NCBI RefSeq assembly: GCF_900074915.1
Contig: NZ_LT222319.1
Coordinates: 3,505,001 to 3,569,000 of the forward strand
Reading direction: 5' to 3'
DNA length: 64,000 bases
Source of the DNA: Pseudomonas cerasi
GTDB lineage: Bacteria; Pseudomonadota; Gammaproteobacteria; Pseudomonadales; Pseudomonadaceae
Below the pieces are notes generated by a model. That model worked only from the letters and a program-made list of their open reading frames with translations. It had not been told where the DNA came from and ran no database searches. The position numbers and the translations under genes were made by a program. Below are positions 53,608 through 62,926 of this stretch, piece after piece (positions within the stretch are counted from its first letter, which is position 1; each line of letters begins with the position of its first letter).

Positions 53608-54171
53608 GTGAACAAAATGCTATCCGTATTGGGCCTTGCTCTGGCGACTACACTGACCGGCACTGTCGCATCCGCCAACCCCGGCCCCGGCACCATCCGT
53701 TTCGAAGGCAAGATCACCGCCACCACCTGCCCTATCGAAGTGGTCAATCCGGGCGATGGCTCTATCGGCAACGTGGTGAACATGGGCTCTATCGAAGCCA
53801 ACCGTTTCACCGGCATCGGTGACGAACTGTCTGGCAAGAGCTTTGCCCTGCGCGTCAATGACGACGGCAGTTGCGGTCTTACGTCTGGCGGCGCCGCGAA
53901 CACTGCCAAAGTCACCTTCATCGGCGCCCCTGACAGCAGCGGCGACTACTTCGGCGTCACCCCTACTGTCGACGGGGCAAAGGGCGTTGCGATCGTGATC
54001 AAGGACCAGACCGGTACCGCCATCAAACCAGGCGACGCCTCGGCGCCTTATCCACTGGTCGAGGGGGGTGTCACCGACATGGTGTTCAACGCCTACTACC
54101 GTTCGACACTGGCTACCGTTCAACCCGGTGCTGCTTCGGCGGATGTCCAGTTTGTTGTCGCGATCAACTGA
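53608..54171 (+). CDS. Fimbrial major subunit (chaperone-usher pilin)
   Basis: A 187-residue type 1-like pilin. The signal peptide is MNKMLSVLGLALATTLTGTVASA. The mature protein starts NPGPGTIRFEGKITATTCPI, with Cys41 and Cys89 (DGSCGL) forming the disulfide of the Ig-like pilin fold. The C-terminal strand, SADVQFVVAIN, lies where the chaperone-binding strand of the family is found. The start is a GTG at 53608, preferred over an ATG three codons later because AAGGT lies seven bases upstream. It is the first gene of a four-gene operon, and the hairpin that follows suggests it is made in excess over the assembly genes. Confidence 0.9.
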   Translation: MNKMLSVLGLALATTLTGTVASANPGPGTIRFEGKITATTCPIEVVNPGDGSIGNVVNMGSIEANRFTGIGDELSGKSFALRVNDDGSCGLTSGGAANTAKVTFIGAPDSSGDYFGVTPTVDGAKGVAIVIKDQTGTAIKPGDASAPYPLVEGGVTDMVFNAYYRSTLATVQPGAASADVQFVVAIN

Positions 54172-54234
54172 TACATCGACCCACTCGCTCACTGTGTAAG
54201 GATCAATAGTCTTTTCACGTGAAGCATCTTCACT

Positions 54235-54262
54235 ACGTTCAGGTCCGTTCGGATCTGAACGT
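54235..54262 (+). terminator. Hairpin between the pilin and chaperone genes
   Basis: ACGTTCAGGTCCG at 54235-54247 pairs with CGGATCTGAACGT at 54250-54262 with one G-T pair. It has no T-run. It probably acts as a partial terminator or 3' stabiliser of pilin mRNA. Confidence 0.6.
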
Positions 54263-54277
54263 ACAAGGTAACTTTCC

Positions 54278-55024
54278 ATGATTTGCCAACAGGCTTTTAA
54301 AAGACCTGCCCTCGCGGGGTGCATGATGTTATTCATATGCGCAGCTTATATACCCGCCAGCCAGGCAGCACTGACCGTCAACGCAACGCGTATAGTGTTC
54401 GACGGCGACAAGCGCAGTACGTCGGTGGTCATATCCAATCCTAGTGATCGCCCGTTCGCGGTGCAGACCTGGGTAAATACGGAGGCAGACGACACTGTCA
54501 CCGTCGTTCCATTCGCACCTTCGCCGCCACTTTTCCGCCTTAATCCGGGCAAGGAACAACAGGTACAGATCAATGGCCTGCCCCACGACCTGCCCTCTGA
54601 TCGTGAGTCATTGTTCTACTTTAACGTGCAGGAAATACCTCAAGCCGACTCTTCGCAAGGCAATGTACTGAATATTGCCCTGCGTACCCGCATCAAACTG
54701 TTTTATCGCCCGGTTCTGCTGACTGACAACCCCATTGCCCGCCTCAAGGAATTGCAATGGTCGGTCCGGCAGATTGCCGGCAAGGCAGAGCTGACCGCCA
54801 TGAATCCGACGCCCTTTCATGTGTCGTTCATTCGCCTCGACGTCTCCGGCGGTGGCAGGACTGAAAAGGTCAGTGAAGTCGCCATGCTTGGCCCGTTCAG
54901 CTCTCGCCATTACACGCTCAACGAAACGAAAGCGGTACCGGGCCTGCAGGTGGTGTTTGCCGCGATCAACGATTACGGCGGCTACAGCCAGCCGCAGACA
55001 GCTACGGCCACGCTGACTGACTGA
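54278..55024 (+). CDS. Periplasmic fimbrial chaperone (PapD/FimC-like)
   Basis: A 248-residue precursor that binds pilins in the periplasm by donor-strand complementation. The signal peptide ends PASQA; the mature part starts ALTVNATRIVFDGDKRSTSV, with the conserved Arg of the family pocket. The PapD signature is IALRTRIKLFYRP, where the Lys of KLFYRP completes the subunit-anchoring pair. The second Ig-like domain ends with VFAAINDYGGYSQP. The start at 54278 follows AAGGT nine bases upstream. It lies 106 bases after the pilin and 37 before the usher gene. Confidence 0.92.
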   Translation: MICQQAFKRPALAGCMMLFICAAYIPASQAALTVNATRIVFDGDKRSTSVVISNPSDRPFAVQTWVNTEADDTVTVVPFAPSPPLFRLNPGKEQQVQINGLPHDLPSDRESLFYFNVQEIPQADSSQGNVLNIALRTRIKLFYRPVLLTDNPIARLKELQWSVRQIAGKAELTAMNPTPFHVSFIRLDVSGGGRTEKVSEVAMLGPFSSRHYTLNETKAVPGLQVVFAAINDYGGYSQPQTATATLTD

Positions 55025-55061
55025 AACAGCGCTGGCACGCTTCATCCCCAGGACATTGAAC

Positions 55062-57575
55062 ATGACCCTATTACCCGATTTCGGGTTCATACCGGTGCGC
55101 CTGCGTTTTATGCAGGTGCTGATTGTGTGCGGCAGCGTGACCGTTCCGCTGGAACTGACCAAGGCGGCAACCCCTGTCAATTTCCAGTCCGGCTTCCTGC
55201 GTCAGGGCCAGGACTATGACAGTGCGGCCGCGGCCAGCGTGCTGAACCAGTTGTCAGTTGTCGAGAGCCTCGGGCCAGGCGACCATTGGGTAGAAATCCA
55301 CGTCAATATGCGCTATTTCGGCCAACGGCAGATCCGTTTCGATGCCGACCCGCAAGGCAGCGGCCTGCTGCCCTGCCTGTCGTCGGAATTGCTTGAGCAG
55401 ATCGGCGTACGCCTCGACAGTCTGGCCGACCCGGCCTCGTTGCAAGTCGCCTGTGTCGCGTTGGGGCAATTGATTCCGGACTCCAGGGTCGTACTCGACG
55501 GCGGCAAACTGCAACTGTCGATCTCGATACCGCAGATCGCCATGCGCCGCGATGCCAACGGTCGAGTGGACCCGGCGCTTTGGGATTACGGCGTCAACGC
55601 CGCCTTCATCAATTACCAGACCTCGGCGCAACAGACGACCCACAGGGAGACAGGCACCAGCAGCAGCGCAGACCTGTACCTAAACACCGGTATCAACCTG
55701 GGATCATGGCGATTGCGCAGCAATCAAAGCGTGCGCCAGGATGCACAGGGACATCGCGAATGGACCAGAGCCTACGCTTATGCACAGCGCGACCTGCCCG
55801 GCACGCACGCTAACCTGACCCTGGGTGAAACCTACACCGGCGGCGATGTCTTCCAGAGCGTGCCGATCAAGGGCGGGTTGATCAAAACCGATCAGGAGAT
55901 GCTCCCCGATTCCCTGCAGGGTTACGCACCGGTGATTCGTGGCGTGGCGCAAAGCAGGGCCAAACTCGAAGTGCTGCAGAACGGATACCCGATCTACTCC
56001 ACGTATGTCAGTGCCGGCCCCTATGAAATAGATGACCTGAACACGGCGGGCAGCGGCGAACTGGAGATCGTGCTGACCGAGGCCGATGGACAGGTCCGGC
56101 GCTTTACTCAACCCTACTCGACCATCAGCAACCTGTTGCGCGAAGGCGTCTGGAAATACAGCACAGCCCTGGGCCGCTTCAACGGCGCCTACGCCACCGA
56201 GCATCCCTGGCTGTGGCAAGGCACGCTGGCCGTTGGAACAGGCTGGAACTCAACCCTTTATGGCGGACTGATGACCAGCGACTTCTACCACGCCGCTGCA
56301 CTGGGCGTGTCGCGGGACATGGGCCTGCTGGGGGCGATGGCGTTCGATGTGACCCGGTCACGCGCCAATATCGATCAAACCGGTCGGTCCAGCGTGCAGG
56401 GCATGAGTTACGCCATCAAGTATGGCAAGGCGTTCACTACCCATACCAATCTGCGCTTCGCAGGTTATCGCTACTCCACCGAAGGCTATCGGGATTTCGA
56501 CGAAGCCGTCAGTCAGCGCAGCAACAACGCTACGTTCACAGGCAGCCGCCGAAGCCGCCTGGAAGCTTCGGTTCATCAAAGAATCGGCGCACGCAGCAGC
56601 GTAGGTCTGACGCTGTCGCAACAGGATTACTGGGGCCGCGATATCGAGCAGCGGCAATTTCAACTCAACGTCAACACCCATCGTGCCGGGATCACCTACA
56701 ACTTCTACGCCTCACAGTCACTGAGCGTAGACAGTAGCCGCGGCAACGACCGGCAGTTCGGCCTGAGTATCTCGATGCCCCTCGACACCGGCCATTCGAG
56801 TAATGCCACACTCGACCTGCAGAGCAGCGCCAATCGCCACAGTCAACGGGGCAGTCTGAGCGGGAGCTTCTATGAAAACCGCGTCAATTATCACGCCAGT
56901 CTTAGCAACGATGACGGCAAACAGCAAAGTGCAGGCCTTGCGGCAGGCTATCAGGCGCCCTTCGCCAGCCTCGGCGCCGGCGTGACCCAGGGCAATGATT
57001 ATCGAAGTGCATCAGTCAACGTCAGTGGCGCCTTGTTGCTGCATGCGGACGGCATCGAGTTCGGCCCGAATCTGGGCGACACCATCGCCCTGATCGAAGT
57101 ACCCGATACACCCGGCGTTGGCATACAGAACGCTACCGGTGTCAGGACCAATAGTCGCGGCTACGCATTGATGCCCTATCTGCGCCCCTACCGCTATAAC
57201 CCGATCACCTTGCAAACCGACCGACTGGGGCCCGAGGTGGAAATCGATAACGCCAGTACTCAAGTGGTACCTGCCAGGGGGGCCGTGATCAAGACCACCT
57301 TCGCTGCGCGCAAGGTGACGCGCCTGGTCATCAATGCAACCACTGACAGTGGCAAGCCGCTGCCATTCGGCGCCCAGGTCAGCGATGCGCAGGGCAACAT
57401 TCTGGGCATCGCAGGGCAAGGCGGGCAGATTTTGCTGTCTACCGGCATGCAGGCCCAAACCCTCGATGTCCGCTGGGGTGAGAAAAGCGACCCTCAGTGT
57501 CGTCTGCACATAGACCCCGCGGGCATGCCTCTGGCCAAGGGTTACCGAATGCAAGACATGACGTGTACCCAGTGA
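55062..57575 (+). CDS. Outer membrane usher (FimD/PapC-like)
   Basis: An 837-residue outer-membrane beta-barrel that exports and assembles the fimbria. After the signal segment (LRFMQVLIVCGSVTVPLELTKA), the N-terminal chaperone-binding domain begins VNFQSGFLRQGQDYD. The barrel region has YGVNAAFINYQTSAQ, the plug/barrel motif GYAPVIRGVAQSRAKLEVLQ is near residues 290-315, and the C-terminal domain includes DARWGEK-like VRWGEKSDPQCRL and DMTC, with the paired cysteines of the family. Start 55062 follows AGGA; a TTG two codons upstream is unlikely. It lies directly upstream of the adhesin gene. Confidence 0.93.
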   Translation: MTLLPDFGFIPVRLRFMQVLIVCGSVTVPLELTKAATPVNFQSGFLRQGQDYDSAAAASVLNQLSVVESLGPGDHWVEIHVNMRYFGQRQIRFDADPQGSGLLPCLSSELLEQIGVRLDSLADPASLQVACVALGQLIPDSRVVLDGGKLQLSISIPQIAMRRDANGRVDPALWDYGVNAAFINYQTSAQQTTHRETGTSSSADLYLNTGINLGSWRLRSNQSVRQDAQGHREWTRAYAYAQRDLPGTHANLTLGETYTGGDVFQSVPIKGGLIKTDQEMLPDSLQGYAPVIRGVAQSRAKLEVLQNGYPIYSTYVSAGPYEIDDLNTAGSGELEIVLTEADGQVRRFTQPYSTISNLLREGVWKYSTALGRFNGAYATEHPWLWQGTLAVGTGWNSTLYGGLMTSDFYHAAALGVSRDMGLLGAMAFDVTRSRANIDQTGRSSVQGMSYAIKYGKAFTTHTNLRFAGYRYSTEGYRDFDEAVSQRSNNATFTGSRRSRLEASVHQRIGARSSVGLTLSQQDYWGRDIEQRQFQLNVNTHRAGITYNFYASQSLSVDSSRGNDRQFGLSISMPLDTGHSSNATLDLQSSANRHSQRGSLSGSFYENRVNYHASLSNDDGKQQSAGLAAGYQAPFASLGAGVTQGNDYRSASVNVSGALLLHADGIEFGPNLGDTIALIEVPDTPGVGIQNATGVRTNSRGYALMPYLRPYRYNPITLQTDRLGPEVEIDNASTQVVPARGAVIKTTFAARKVTRLVINATTDSGKPLPFGAQVSDAQGNILGIAGQGGQILLSTGMQAQTLDVRWGEKSDPQCRLHIDPAGMPLAKGYRMQDMTCTQ

Positions 57576-57622
57576 CATCAGATTTGAGCCGTCCGCGACA
57601 TTGTTATTTCAGGAATCACCCC

Positions 57623-58738
57623 ATGAACACTGCATTGAATGCCCTGCTCCCCAGTCTGATCCTGTTGGGGACCAGCTATAGTGCTGCGGCTTACTCCGAA
57701 GAACCGGATGACACACCGAGCAACGATTGTTATTGGGTCTCCTCACCGGGAATAAAGGATTACCGGCGCGACATCGGCACGCTCTACGTCCCCAAAGACG
57801 CCGCAGTGGGTACCTTTATCGGCAGCATCGATATGCTTAACGCCACACCAGACCAGGCAGGCCTGGAGGCGGCCTGCAAAAATGACGGCACGGCGCTTCT
57901 GGAATTCAACGCTACGGCAACGGCTCCGATCTTTCCGGGCACGGTGGACCCTATAAACGGGGAAGACCTCACAGGCAAGATACTGCAAACCAATATTCCG
58001 GGCGTCGGGGTGCGGGTAAGACTGGAGTTTCCGTATGACAGGAACTGCCCCAATTGCTTCACGCCTGTAGGTGGCAGCGCCTCCGTTCCGTTCATCGGCC
58101 TCAACGACCACGAGAAAATGCTCACGAGCCTGCGTTTTCTTCATCTGAACAACTATGTCACGCTGGTCAAGACCGGACCGATTCCCTCCGGCCCCAATGT
58201 GCTCAATGGCAGTGAACTGTTCTCCGGAAGCGTGACAACGCTTGGCAGGATCATGAAGTTCGGGCTAACCGGCACAATACTTCAGGCACAGTGCAGCGTC
58301 GGTGCAGATCCGGTCAGTGCCGACACGGTGCAGTTGGGTGAGTGGGACAGCGCTGACTTCACCGGTCCCGGTTTCACCACACCTGCGGTGCCATTCAGTA
58401 TTGCGTTGAGCAACTGCGAGACCTATACGGGTGACGGCTTCGTGGCAACGGCGCATATCCAGCTCGATGGTGTCGAAGGCTCGGTCCCCGAGGGCCCTGT
58501 CGGCAGCGGGGTTTTCACCCTGACCAGCGATTCGGACGCCAAGGGTATGGGGATTCAGGTTCTCAAAGGTGATGGAGTCACGCCCATGGAGTTGCAGACC
58601 GAAGTGCCAATCATGGCGATCACACCCGGTAACGTTGTACTGAACTTCTACGCCCGGTTCTATCAGACACAGGCCAGCAGCGCGATCCGGCCGGGCAAGG
58701 CCAAAGGAGCCCTCAGCTTCACGATGACCTACAAGTAG
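57623..58738 (+). CDS. Fimbrial tip adhesin / minor subunit
   Basis: A 371-residue two-domain protein with a signal peptide (MNTALNALLPSLILLGTSYS, cleaved near AAAYS). The N-terminal lectin-like domain (about residues 25-220) is predicted to contact the host or surface. The C-terminal pilin domain starts at LTGTILQAQCSVGADP (~210) and has a second Cys in LSNCETYTGD. It ends ALSFTMTYK, the usual final strand of tip subunits. The receptor is unknown. The start at 57623 follows AGGA. It is the last gene of the pilin-chaperone-usher-adhesin operon. Confidence 0.88.
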   Translation: MNTALNALLPSLILLGTSYSAAAYSEEPDDTPSNDCYWVSSPGIKDYRRDIGTLYVPKDAAVGTFIGSIDMLNATPDQAGLEAACKNDGTALLEFNATATAPIFPGTVDPINGEDLTGKILQTNIPGVGVRVRLEFPYDRNCPNCFTPVGGSASVPFIGLNDHEKMLTSLRFLHLNNYVTLVKTGPIPSGPNVLNGSELFSGSVTTLGRIMKFGLTGTILQAQCSVGADPVSADTVQLGEWDSADFTGPGFTTPAVPFSIALSNCETYTGDGFVATAHIQLDGVEGSVPEGPVGSGVFTLTSDSDAKGMGIQVLKGDGVTPMELQTEVPIMAITPGNVVLNFYARFYQTQASSAIRPGKAKGALSFTMTYK

Positions 58739-58746
58739 CAATGCAT

Positions 58747-58772
58747 CATGGACTGCCAACTGGCGGTCCATG
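58747..58772. terminator. Bidirectional hairpin between convergent adhesin and beta-rich genes
   Basis: CATGGACTGCCA at 58747-58758 pairs with TGGCGGTCCATG at 58761-58772 with one mismatch and a two-base loop. It is flanked by both stop codons within ten bases, so it can end both transcripts. Confidence 0.65.
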
Positions 58773-58781
58773 ACCTCCTCC

Positions 58782-60260
58782 TCAGGGGTACAACGTTGGT
58801 CTGAGCGAAGGAAAAGACTGCCAGGAGAGCGTCTGATCGAAACTCACACGCACCCGGACATCGAGCTGAGTGCCTATATTAAATGCCTTCAAATCCGTTT
58901 TGCTGATAACACCGGCGTCGATTTTATCGTCCACCCGCGGCACCGGGTATTCATCCAGAACGTTAACGATCAACAATTGATTATCAGCACTGCTGACACC
59001 ATGCACCTCGATGGTGAGGAACTGGTCAGTGCCCATGAATGACCAACTGTCGAGCGTGAACCGTGCGTAGCCTCCCTCTGCAATGTCCTGCAGGCTCAGA
59101 CGCCCCCCGGAGACTTTGTCACACTGCACCACCGGAAAGCCTGTCATGACCATGATACTCAGCGTATGCAGGTCCGAAAGATAAGGCGGGGTGGCGCTTT
59201 TTTCGAATACCTCATAATAAACGGGGATCGACTTGCCGAAATGCTGGGCAATCTGTGTGGAAGGAATGTTGAACAGTCTCGAGTCTGCTACCTCCGTAAG
59301 AAAGGCCCCCACACTGCCGGGCTCGGCCCATTGGACGCGGACGGTGTCACCGGGAGCAATCACGGCACTCTCAGGTATCGATACCACGGCGCCCTGATAG
59401 GCATCCAACGGATCGAGCGTACTGGCGCTTGCCGAGCCTGACGCCTTCTGAACCCGCGGGGGTGGCAGCACACGCGGTACTGGCTGAGCACGCACCAGCA
59501 GCGAAACAGCCAGCGCACGGGGCCCGGCATTCCCCGAGCGATCCTTCAACCTGTAGGACACATAACGAATGCCATCGCCACTCTCGAGAACCATTTGCTT
59601 GTCGAAGGCAATATTGATCGTGCTACCGATGTCGGACGCTTCAAGCGTCAGGGTTCCGGTGTGCTCCGAGCCCGTCAGCGTACTGCTCCAGTACCAGATA
59701 ATGAGATCCCCGGCGCTCGGCGAAAAATACGCGGGCACTTCGGCCAGCACGGTGTTGCCATGAGAGTCCAGCCAGGCCGAGGTAAGACCATCCCTGATGA
59801 TTTCTTCCGGAAAAATCAGCGCCCCTTCGTCTGCGAATACCGGTGCCGTTTTATCAATGACAAAGGCCAGTGTTTCGGATTCGGTCTGCACCTGATTGGC
59901 GGTCTCGACGCTATAACGGAGTCGATGCTGGCCTTCGCCCAGGTATTGCTGCGCGATCATGATGAACAGATCGACAGGCTGTACAGGTTTGGTCCAGACC
60001 TTCTCCTCCAGCAGCAGGTCATTCCAGTACACGCGCAGATACTCAGGGTCGCCCGGAGTGGGCTCGGAGTTTTGCCACATGGGAAAATCGACCCGCAACG
60101 GCACGAGCCAGGCACTGCTGGGAAGCAGATTGGGTTCACCGCCGGGTACGTCAGGCAGGAGTTCGGCGATCACAGGCGGCGCAAGCAGCATGCTCTTGCG
60201 TCTTGAAGCCGGCCAGAAGAGGACTCTGATCCGTTCGATCCACTTTGAAATGACAGACAT
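58782..60260 (-). CDS. Beta-rich protein, hypothetical (island family)
   Basis: 492 residues. The N-terminus (MSVISKWIERIRVLFWPASR) has a short amphipathic, basic segment but no signal peptide. The rest is beta-sandwich domains with Ig-like repeats (AFVIDKTAPVFADEG, YVSYRLKDRSGNAGPRALAV). Its C-terminal ~110 residues (DSWSFMGTDQF..., VSFDQTLSWQSFPSLRP) match the end of the 595-residue protein at 46101-47888. The start at 60260 follows GGAGG eight bases upstream. It lies 160 bases downstream of the autotransporter gene in the same direction. Function is unknown. Confidence 0.75.
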   Translation of the reverse strand: MSVISKWIERIRVLFWPASRRKSMLLAPPVIAELLPDVPGGEPNLLPSSAWLVPLRVDFPMWQNSEPTPGDPEYLRVYWNDLLLEEKVWTKPVQPVDLFIMIAQQYLGEGQHRLRYSVETANQVQTESETLAFVIDKTAPVFADEGALIFPEEIIRDGLTSAWLDSHGNTVLAEVPAYFSPSAGDLIIWYWSSTLTGSEHTGTLTLEASDIGSTINIAFDKQMVLESGDGIRYVSYRLKDRSGNAGPRALAVSLLVRAQPVPRVLPPPRVQKASGSASASTLDPLDAYQGAVVSIPESAVIAPGDTVRVQWAEPGSVGAFLTEVADSRLFNIPSTQIAQHFGKSIPVYYEVFEKSATPPYLSDLHTLSIMVMTGFPVVQCDKVSGGRLSLQDIAEGGYARFTLDSWSFMGTDQFLTIEVHGVSSADNQLLIVNVLDEYPVPRVDDKIDAGVISKTDLKAFNIGTQLDVRVRVSFDQTLSWQSFPSLRPTLYP

Positions 60261-60420
60261 GAGCCAGGCCTCCAGTAGGAGAAAGCGGTGGCCGACCCGT
60301 TTGCCGACCGCCATGCCCGTCAGTTAACACCCTGTTTTTTTTGCGGATACTGGCACAAGTGATAGGACCGTTGGCGCATCAGCGCCATCGATCAAGCATC
60401 AGCCCCCCGCTTCGCTGTCG

Positions 60421-62629
60421 CTACCAACTGTAACGCAAGCCTGCACTGGCGCCCCACGGCTGCTCGATAGCATCGCCATTGCTGTAATCGAAATCAGCAT
60501 GCAACTGCAGGTTGTCAGACAGTGACACCGAAACGCCCGCCCCCAACTCGCCACGGGAACCGGAGAGGTCGTTATTGAAGACGTTGTCGTTGACCTCGTT
60601 CCTGTTGACGAATTCGTGAGCCACGGCAACCCGCACGTAAGGTTGCAGCGTACGTCCCTGGCCCAGATCGAAACTGCGCCCCGCCGTCGTACCGACCTTG
60701 CCGAGCAGCGACCGGCTGCGGTCACCCTCAGCGCGCATACCGTTGTCCAGTGCGTAGTCCTTGCCCTGAACGACCAGGCCCGCCAGTTGGGTGTAGGGTT
60801 CGAGAAAATAACCGTTGTCCAGTTTGATATGCCGACCCAGCTCCAGCGACGCGCCAACCCCCAGATTGTCGTAGTTGCCGCGCGTGCGGGAACCATCGCT
60901 GAGATTGACTCTGGCCTTGTTTTTGAACTGATTGAGTTTGATCACGCCATCGACGTAGTAGCCGCTCTCGCTGTCCAGCCAGGTGCTGTAAGCGCCCAGC
61001 GAGTAGCTGTCGACCTTGCCACTGGCACCGTGATCCAGGCTGAGGTCGGACGAGCTCTGCCCCATCATCACACCCGCCAGCCATTGTCCCGACCCCACAG
61101 GCAACTTGCCATCTGCGCCGAGAGCAACACCGTTCTGAACCTGCCGATATCCGAAGCCCGAGGCGTCGGCCACGTTGAATTTGTTGCCGTAGGTCCGTAT
61201 CCAGCCGCCGGAACGGGCCTCGTCCATGCGCAACTCACCCATGCGCGAACGCAAGGTGCTCAACTCCCCATACCAGACAGTCGGCGCCGTGTTGAACAAC
61301 GCCATGACAGTCTGTGCGCCCGGGCTGATGGTCCGGGTGGCGGTATCCAGATACCAGTCGTTATCGCCCTGTTTGATCAGGTCATAGGACCAGGCGCCCA
61401 GGTCCACTGCGCCGCCTGAGAGCGAAAAGCTGGCATCGCCGGCTGCCGCATGCACGACGTGCAAGCTGGTGTCGCTGAGCGGATCAGCCCCCGTGCTACC
61501 GATAAGCAAGGTATGACTGCCGGTCGCACTGCCCGTGATGTCAAGAAAGTCAGTGGTCTTGCCACCGAAATCCACGTCCATCATGAACGTACCATTCCCT
61601 GACAAGCTGGCGAGCGACAAGGTGTAAAACGAGGCCGCGTCGCCAAACCTGACCGATCCGCCGTCCATGGACAATTCATTCACCTGACCGTTCTCGACCA
61701 TCACCCACTGGCCTCGGCTGCTGAGCGACAGGCTGGATACGTTCTCCAGGCGCCCGGTCAGGGTCGCGTTATTTTGCAGTGACAGGCTGGCGGTACTGCC
61801 CTCACCCGCCGATACATCGCCCTGCAGATGGCTGTTGTCCACGGTCATGTGCGCCGTTGAGCCGTTGAGCCGTTGAGCCGTTGATCAACTCCAGTATCTT
61901 GCCATTGCCGCCGGTCAGCGTAGAACCATTGTTGACCTGGATATCGGCAGTCGCGGGCGCACCGGTGGGCGTTCCGACGATCAGCGCCGCCCCGGTGATA
62001 CCTTCGACCCGGGTTCCCTCAAGGACCAATAAATTGCTTGAGGGTACGGCCGGGTCAGCGCGCAAGCGCACGCCATATTGCTGCCCGGTGAGGGTACTGC
62101 CGGACGCCTTCACCGTGGAGTCAAACATCTCCATGCCTCTGCCATTGGTGCCGGTGGCCGTCACCGAAGTACTTTCCAGGGTCAGGTTGCTGAGCGAGCC
62201 GGCATTTATCCCGCGATTCGTGGCAGTGATCGTGCTGCCGATGACGGTGGCAGTGGAACCGACCAGTCGTGCACTTTCATTGCCCATCCCCAGGCCATCC
62301 GCACCACCTGTCAGGGCGCTGCCGACAATCAACGCATCTGCCCCGGTCAACGATACGGCTGAAGAGCTGGTGCCTGCACTGACCTGACTACCAGTGAGCG
62401 TCAGCTGCGCCCCGGTGATCGTGGATATTTGCAGGGTTGTCGCGCCGTTGGCCGTCAGATTTCCGGTGCTGACAACCCGATAGCTGTCCAGCGGACCTGT
62501 TGCATCAATGGTCTGCGGCGTATTGACAAGGATTTGCGCAAAGGCATGACTGCCAGGCAGCAAGGGAGAGAGAAAAATAACGGTTTTCAATGTCCATGAA
62601 AGCGGACGCAGCACGAATGGAGCATTCAT
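60421..62629 (-). pseudogene. Autotransporter (type Va) split by frameshift in an 8-bp repeat tract
   Basis: One adhesin gene in two frames. Part one (62629 down to 61802) has a signal peptide ending GSHAFA and a pertactin-like beta-helix passenger (LTLTGSQVSAG, VIGSTITATN, LTLESTSVTATG). Part two (to 60421) has the rest of the passenger, the AT stem and the 270-residue beta-barrel (MGELRMDEARSGGWIRTYG ... SAGLRYSW, with a final aromatic residue). The frames change at four copies of GCCGTTGA (61853-61884). Two or five copies would give an uninterrupted 730- or 738-residue protein; four copies gives a stop about 20 residues later. This copy number predicts OFF. No other stop interrupts either part, so it may be phase-variable rather than dead. 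Confidence 0.88.
61853..61884 (+). repeat. Octanucleotide tandem repeat (4 copies) in the autotransporter gene
   Basis: Four perfect, adjacent copies of GCCGTTGA (reading TCAACGGC on the coding strand). Unit length 8 is not divisible by three, so each gain or loss changes the reading frame. Confidence 0.97.
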
Positions 62630-62926
62630 GACGATGCATTACCTTGAGGTAGACCTGGTTGAACCCCGTGAAGACTGCCCGAAAGCGGTCTCGGGAGAGA
62701 GGCCGAAAGACTACGGGGATCCAACCGAATGCTCTGTAGGACGTTTCCTAGGTAAACGTAGGGAGGTTCTGACAGCAGAAGATCGTCGGGGAAAATACCA
62801 ATAAGCGTAGGTGACATGACCCGGTGCGCGCCGGCCTACCTAAACCGTTTGGGAGCAACCTGAGCCTGCGTATACCCGACAGGGTGCCTGCTGCATGCCG
62901 CAGGCACCCTGAACCGGCGACCTTCC
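62630..62926. other. 297-base region upstream of the autotransporter
   Basis: Intergenic, with the autotransporter promoter presumably near its left end and the hairpin 62881-62910 at its right end. No credible gene seen. Confidence 0.5.
62881..62910 (-). terminator. Perfect hairpin after the right-edge gene
   Basis: AGGGTGCCTGC at 62881-62891 and GCAGGCACCCT at 62900-62910 form a perfect 11-base stem with an eight-base loop, 16 bases past the stop of the partial gene. There is no T-run. Confidence 0.75.

Noticed and set aside
62626..62817. A 63-residue frame upstream of the autotransporter
   Set aside because: It overlaps the autotransporter start in another frame and looks like the promoter/leader region read as protein.
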